Shown: positions 58,722 to 64,000 of the stretch, piece after piece
How positions within the stretch are numbered: position 1 is the stretch's first letter
Layout: each line of letters begins with the position of its first letter
Source: Crocodylus rhombifer
Lineage: Eukaryota > Chordata > Crocodylia > Crocodylidae
DNA: 64,000 nucleotides
NCBI GenBank assembly: GCA_038503035.1
Contig: JAVSML010024627.1
Coordinates: 124,001-188,000 of the forward strand
Direction of reading: 5' to 3'
Translations under genes and position numbers: made by a program
Notes under the pieces: model-generated
What the model was told of the DNA's origin: nothing
What the model saw: only the letters and a program-made list of their open reading frames with translations
Database searches by the model: none

Positions 58722-59903
58722 TGTGGCAGAGCACTGATAGTGCCTGCCACTTTTAGACCTAGGCCAAGCAGCCAGCAAGTGCCTAATTTTAGTTTCAGGG
58801 CTGCCTATATAAACAGGGCAGTTCACTGCTGGCAGGGGAGGCAGCAACATCGCCTGGCTGCAAGACCACTGATATCATCCTGGAGGTAAAGGAGGAGCTG
58901 TAGGGGATGGCTAGGTGGCTCCTGGTCCTGGGCATGATCTAAAACTGCACTCTTCCAGGAGTGGGTGACCTGGTGGGGCTCTAAATGGCATGGGAGCCCC
59001 CAGGAAATACCAGGCCAGTCATCACACTGCTGAAAGGCAGGTAGGGGCACTTTAACCCTAGCTCTCACCCTCGGGTGGGTTTGCATAACATCTGAGATAG
59101 ATGGGGCCAGGCATGACTGCGGCCACCTGAGCCCTGTGGGGTACAAGACCCTGAGAGGAGGGAGAGCAGTAAAAGCCTGGAGCCCTGAGTGAAGGGGAGC
59201 AGAATGTAGAGAGCATAATGACATTCTGCTCCGGGGGGGGGGGGGGGGGGGTGAGAGGCCCTGTGAGACCCTGGAACACCAATCATGCTGTGAGTCACCC
59301 CAGCTCCCACAACTGGGTGGGTCACCTGCTAGTAGGGCCAGAAGGCAGACCCCCTGAGAGAGAGTGGGTCTAGAGGCTCAGCGGCCTGAGCTAGAATACT
59401 CTTGACTGGTCAATGCTGGGGCCAGGACCAGAATGGTTCAAAAGGGCCAGGGGCCCACCGCGAGACATGCCCAGAGCTGAGGTACTAGGGTTCAGATTGG
59501 CCTTGGAGGTGAGGCAAGGGCCTGTGTGGCCAAAGGTCCCAGGGGGACCACACCTGAGAGGGGAAATGGTTTCAGGGAGCTAGACAGCTAGAACGAAGGT
59601 GGGATAGGCTGTTGGAATGGAGGGATCTTACAGGGGTCCTGATTGGAGGATTCTGGAGCCAGTGTGGGGCTGGTGAGATAACAGCTAGATGCCATCTTTG
59701 AGGCATGGGCTGTGGTGCAGGGGAGGTATGGAGCCACAGATAGCGCCCCCAGGTATTGGGGCAAGAATGAGCAGCCTCCCGCCTTAATGAACATCTTAAT
59801 TAATTAAGAACAAGGTGTGGCAGGTGAGTCAGGTGGGTGGTGTCCCCAAAGGCAAGTGGGGAACCTAGCACTGTGGCTAGGTGGGGAGCCTCACTTTGCC
59901 ACA
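58722..59903 (+). mobile_element. Candidate LTR of a retrotransposon
   Basis: The segment starts TGTGGCA and ends TGCCACA, so it has 7-bp inverted ends with TG...CA. It is preceded directly by a polypurine tract (AAGGGGGGAGG, 58709-58719). A TATA-like box, TATATAAA, is at 58806-58813. A G-run of 19 lies at 59233-59251. No gag, pol or env coding sequence is seen upstream in the window, and no second LTR copy. The call rests on these ends alone; an unrelated GC-rich insertion is possible. Confidence 0.4.
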
Positions 59904-60796
59904 AACCCCAATAAAAATGAAGAGTCAAATATTCTCCTAGTTTAACTGTCATGTCATTAGTGGATTTAGGCTATGAAATATTCTGTACAGCTGTTGGGAC
60001 AGGAGATGGTCAGTAAGTAAACCAAGAAAAGCATTTAAGTTGAATCCTTATAAAAGACAAAAAAGAGATTGCTTTCTATAATATTACTGAGTTGATACCA
60101 GTTATTGTATGGGTAGTCATTAGTGTGGCATTTTTGCTAGTCCATTTTAATATACCATCAAAATGGATGGTGATTAACTTATCTTGGATTTAAGAGTGAT
60201 CATTCCTCAATAGGTTTAACAAATACATTTATGTTTGTCTGTGGTAACAACAATGGAGTAGATTGGATCACATGATAGACTTAATTTACAAAGGAAAACA
60301 TTTAACTCATACTTTAGTATGACAAAAAAACTTGCATTTGCATTAAATTACTATTGCGAAGGGTGCTGCTTAAGACCAGGTGGGAACAGTACCCATTGTA
60401 CCAGGCACTGTACAGACAGAGAATAATAGGTAGTACCTACCCTAAACAACTTATAACTGAAATAGACAAGACAGACAAAAGTGGGTGATATAATCAAACT
60501 AACAATCCAGGCAACTTAAACTCGGCCATTAAAAAACAGAGTTTCAGCTGCAATAAGATTTTATTCAGAAGATTGTCTTTTAGATCAAAGTGATTTGTTA
60601 ATGCTGCTATAAACTATGGACAATCATTGGTCCACCTGGAGTTAAGACTATGTTAGTGACTTTACCACCAACTAAAAATGAAACACAGTAGGGATAGTGT
60701 CACCACTCCAGTGACAGCATTAAAATATGAAGTTTTTACTGAAGTCTCATTAGGCAATATATACAAATGGAAGCAAATAAATAGGGATTTACTCTT
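59904..60796. other. Intron, nothing recognised
   Basis: AT-rich sequence between the LTR-like element and MITE copy D. Confidence 0.6.
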
Positions 60797-61050
60797 TGGC
60801 TATGAACAGACTTTACACATAAACCAGTTTAAGTGATTAGAAACTGGTTTAAACCTGTAACAGAACAGATGTGCAGTGCATATAAACCAGGTTGAACATG
60901 TCTGAAATTGGTTTGAGACAAATCTGGTTGAATGTAATATTAGACTTAACTGATTTGGGTCAAACCATTTTATGTAATGTCTGTTCCAGACCCCTTGCTG
61001 GTTTAAGTTAAACCAGACTCCCTCAGCATCCCAACATGCTCTCTGGGTTG
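60797..61050 (+). repeat. MITE-like dispersed repeat, copy D (most complete)
   Basis: The left part GAACAGACTTTACACATAAA is mirrored at 60967-60990 by TTATGTAATGTCTGTTCC, an inverted repeat of about 20 bp. Between them lie AGTGATTAGAAACTGG, TTTAAACCTGTAACAGAACA, CTGGTTGAATGTAATATTAG and ACTTAACTGATTTGGG. The homology with copies A and B goes on past the right inverted end through CCTCAGCATCCCAACATGCT. It lies 250 bp before the acceptor of the exon at 61303. Confidence 0.78.
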
Positions 61051-61302
61051 GGTGGGGCTCCCTTCTGTACAGCAGAGCTGACCCCTCCCCTCTGCTCCCT
61101 CATTGGAGCTCAGCAGAGACTGCAGGCATCTGCCTGGCTTCCCCCTGCATCCCTCTTCCACTCCCATTTTCTGCTAAGCAGGGATTATTCCCCTGCCTGC
61201 TGTGCCTTACACAGACACCTCTCAGCATTTCCAATAAAATATAGTAGCATAGTACAATCAAATGTTATATTCACGCTAATCTCTTTGTGCCATAAATTCT
61301 AG

Positions 61303-61485
61303 GTGACACATCTGGTTCTTGTGGGGATCCAGGAATCCCAGGACATGGTTCTAGAGAAGACAGTGATTTTAAAATTAAAAGTACTGTACGCTTCAGCTGT
61401 GATATTGGCTATATCCTGCATGGTTCAGAAGAACGAACATGCCTACCAAATGGAACATGGACAGGAAGACAGCCTGAGTGCAAAG
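61303..61485 (+). CDS. CSMD3: CSMD exon: Sushi/CCP domain
   Basis: A 183-nt phase-1/phase-1 exon between AAATTCTAG and GTAAAT. The frame reads GDTSGSCGDPGIPGHGS, VRFSCDIGYILHG, RTCLPNGTWTGR and PECK: one Sushi domain preceded by a short linker (GDTSG). Four cysteines, core Trp and one sequon (NGT) are present. This is the last CSMD exon in the window; further Sushi, transmembrane and cytoplasmic exons should lie downstream. A MITE-like repeat ends about 70 to 250 bp before the acceptor. Confidence 0.92.
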
Positions 61486-61889
61486 GTAAATCAAAAAAGA
61501 AATTTGTATTTACATTCACTTTAAAATATACACATTAATGTACATGAAAAGTGATCCTGGCACCTAAGCATCTTATTCTCAGGACAGGTAGTGGAGATGT
61601 CTTTTTCTTGTTAGCTTACTAATGCACCTTTGCTTTGACTTGGAGAGACAGGTAGCATTGAGACCGTACCTAAATTTTAATAGTTCTTGAATCTTGCCAT
61701 TTCTGCTAAAGTTCTAAGAATACAAATTTCATAGCACAGATTTTGTGATGTGGGCATTTGTCCAGAAGGTATTGGACTGACCCAATCTTTTCATGTATGG
61801 CAGTAAACAACTATGGGCAAGACAGGCAGCTAGGCAAGGTGATTCCCAGCCTTCTGAACAATCAGAGTATGTATAGGTGTGACATTTTA

Positions 61890-62350
61890 GATTGCTATAA
61901 CCAGGGTTAGATTGATCTAAATGCCCAATCATGCAGGCATTCAGAGGGCTTACATTACCCAAAAAATTGTGCATCCAATCTAAGCCAGCTCACCTCAATC
62001 TAACTTAGGTTGAGAAAGGGTTAACCCACTCTCCAGAATGCCTGCTTGTGCTTGCAGTCCTGTCCTAGGGTGTTGGGAAAGTCTAGTTGCTTGTCCCAGT
62101 CCTTGGGTTGTGCTACTCCCACCCTCTGACCGTAACTGGGCTATATTTAGCTCCCCAGCCCTCCTTCCCCATGGATCTACCAACACTCCCCCCAGTCTCC
62201 CTGCAGTCCTGCCAGCCCACATTACAACCACCAATTCCTCCCTCCCCCCCCCACCCATGGTCGTGCTACCTCCCTCAATCCCATCCACTCCTCTCCCCAC
62301 ACTACATTACTTACATTGGGCTCCCCATGTAGCTCCTGAAAGTGACAAAT
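61890..62350. repeat. Dispersed repeat, copy 2 of a pair
   Basis: Related to 32160-32620 by the blocks CTCACCTCAATCTAACTTAG, GGGTTAACCCACTCT and TCCTAGGGTGTTGGGAAAG, followed by a pyrimidine-rich, C-rich second half (62100-62300). No coding domain. Confidence 0.55.
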
Positions 62351-62359
62351 AGCTGTTTG

Positions 62360-63390
62360 TGCCATTCTCAGTCTATGTTCAGGTAAGACTAAGCCATCCA
62401 AACATAAACTGGATACAACAATCTGCTGTACACATCCTCAGGTTTTTTTTCATTCCTACTTCAATATTTGTGCTTTTCTACTTAAAAATAGACAACCAGA
62501 ATCAAGTGTTTTTAAAATTACTTTGTCTACTGAAGAAATGTTTTCCTACTTCATTTCTTCTCTAATTACTAAGAGTTCCATTAGAAAGAGCTCTCTTTGG
62601 AGAAATGACATTTTCACTGTTTTGCTTTAAACTTTTGTCATAAATGATTAGCCCACTAATTCTATTTACTAATGCATTTCACTTGCTATTAGTTTTCACC
62701 AAAAACAAAAAAAAAAAGCTGAAACCAGTTATTTAAAAAAAGCAATATAGAGTTGTGGAGCAAGATGTATTACCATAAAAACAAGATCTAACAGGATATT
62801 TATGAGAAACCATTTGTTACCTAAATTACCTTGATTTCACAAATAGGAAATAATTCCCGACAGACCTTTTCTGAGAGAAAAGCTTTCTGAATAGCAGAAG
62901 ACAATTTAGAAGTTTCTTCTTTTACTGCTCACTTTACCACTATGGATTACTTTGTCAGTAGAAGATAGTAATCTCTAAACAAGGCTACTTATTTTATAAA
63001 CTTACTTTAATGTCTTTTTGGCCAGGCAGTTGCTATCTGAGTTATAAACTTTATGTGAACACGATTAGCCAATCTGAGCTTCCAGTCTTTATTTGTTGAT
63101 CATTTCTGCTATAAATCTGATTCAACATCTGTTATTTAAATCTCCAGATATTTCAAATATGCTGTAAACCACTTAGCCTGGAAATCCTCTTGGAGGTATG
63201 CACATAACACAACGTAGCACTAATCATATATATTATAAAACTCTATTAAAAGGATACTGTTTAGGTTGCAAAAACAAATATTCTAAAGTTAGGAAACATC
63301 AGATTTGAGGTCCTGTGGGAAAAGGCTGAAAAAAAATATCTAGGTAGACTGTATTATCATTCATGGACACGTTTTGCTGCTATATTTGTA
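62360..63390. other. Intron, nothing recognised
   Basis: AT-rich downstream intron sequence; no further Sushi exon was found here. Confidence 0.6.
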
Positions 63391-64000
63391 TAGATTCATG
63401 GAGTCATAGAAGAAGGGTCAGAAGGGACCTTGTAGATCATGAAGTCCGATCTCCTGCCCTGGGCAGGAGAGAAAACCAAGCTCAAATGACCCCAGCCAGG
63501 TAGACATCAAACCTCCTCTTAAAGACCCCCAGTGTAGGAGCGATTACCTCTTCCCTTGGAAGTTGGTTCCAGATCCTAGCTGCCCTGACTGTGAAGTAGT
63601 GCCTTCAGATGTTTAGTCTAAACCTACTCTCTACAACGGCCTACAATTTGTGGCCGTTAGACCTTGTCACCCTGGGGGGCGCCAGGGGGAACAGGGTCTC
63701 TCCCAAAACCTGCTTGTCCCCCCTGATGATTTTGTAGACGGTCACCAGGTCCCCCCTCAGCCTTCTCTTGCAAAGGCTGAACAGGTTAAGGTCCTGTAGC
63801 CTCTCTTCGTAGGGTCTGCTCTGCTCTCCCCAGATCATCCAAGTGGCCCTCCTCTGGAGCCTATTCAGTGTTGTCCACACCCCTCTTGAAGTGCGGTACC
63901 CAGAACTGGACGCAGTACTCCAGCTGTGGCCTGACCAGTGTCACATAGAGAGGGAGGATCACCTCCTTGGCCCTGCTTGAGTTGCATCTGTGGATGCATG
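63391..64000 (-). mobile_element. CR1 LINE 3' part, antisense, continues beyond the window
   Basis: The + strand begins with TAGATTCATGGAGTCATAGA and AGGGTCAGAAGGGACCTTGT, a reversed CR1 3' terminus. The minus frame 63641-63880 reads TTLNRLQRRATWMIWGEQSR, LQDLNLFSLCKRRLRGDLVT and LFPLAPPRVTRSNGHKL. Upstream ORF2 sequence (VRPQLEYCVQFWV-like near 63900-63930) continues to the window edge. Confidence 0.92.

Noticed and set aside
58806..58813. TATATAAA as a host gene promoter
   Set aside because: It lies inside an LTR-like element in an intron of a gene read through it; no downstream host exon starts there.

Overview
The window is vertebrate nuclear DNA. It holds a run of intact, spliced coding exons on the + strand, separated by AT-rich introns of 0.7 to 16.6 kb. 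The introns are full of CR1 LINE copies, a Penelope-like element, hAT-type DNA transposons, MITE-like repeats and one LTR-like element. Abundant CR1 copies with tandem TTCTATGA-type 3' tails, together with Penelope and hAT relics and large introns, suggest a non-avian sauropsid, most likely a crocodilian and possibly a turtle. This species call is inference from repeat content.

The only host gene seen is one CUB and Sushi multiple domains (CSMD) gene, most likely CSMD3. Eleven consecutive exons are recognisable at 3695-3883, 4585-4731, 7857-8045, 24625-24810, 26418-26612, 28380-28553, 42793-42966, 46646-46819, 48727-48912, 55477-55650 and 61303-61485. Every one has AG/GT borders and begins and ends in phase 1. 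Together they give 1971 nt (657 codons) with no stop. The first two exons encode one CUB domain. The next nine each encode one complete four-cysteine Sushi (CCP) domain. This is the point in CSMD proteins where the alternating CUB-Sushi part gives way to the all-Sushi stalk before the transmembrane segment. Upstream and downstream exons lie outside the window.

Region by region: 1-3694 is an upstream intron with a CR1 copy and a MITE-like repeat. 3695-8045 holds the CUB exons and the first Sushi exon. 8046-24624 is a 16.6 kb intron with a 739-bp foldback transposon and a 7-kb nest of retroelements (13.2-20.0 kb), including a Penelope-like element inserted into a CR1 copy. 24625-28553 has three Sushi exons and two MITE-like elements. 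28554-42792 is a 14.2 kb intron with a GC-rich, repeat-built island (32.8-35.0 kb), a long-ORF CR1 copy and two hAT elements, one carrying a nested 127-bp Penelope 3' end. 42793-61485 has five Sushi exons with short-range MITEs and an LTR-like element. 61486-64000 is a downstream intron ending in a CR1 copy that runs off the window.

No tRNA, rRNA, CRISPR array, promoter of a host gene or second host gene was found. The most interesting structures are the Penelope 3' ends with hammerhead-like sequence, the nested insertions with readable target-site duplications, the large foldback element, and several perfect or near-perfect palindromes.
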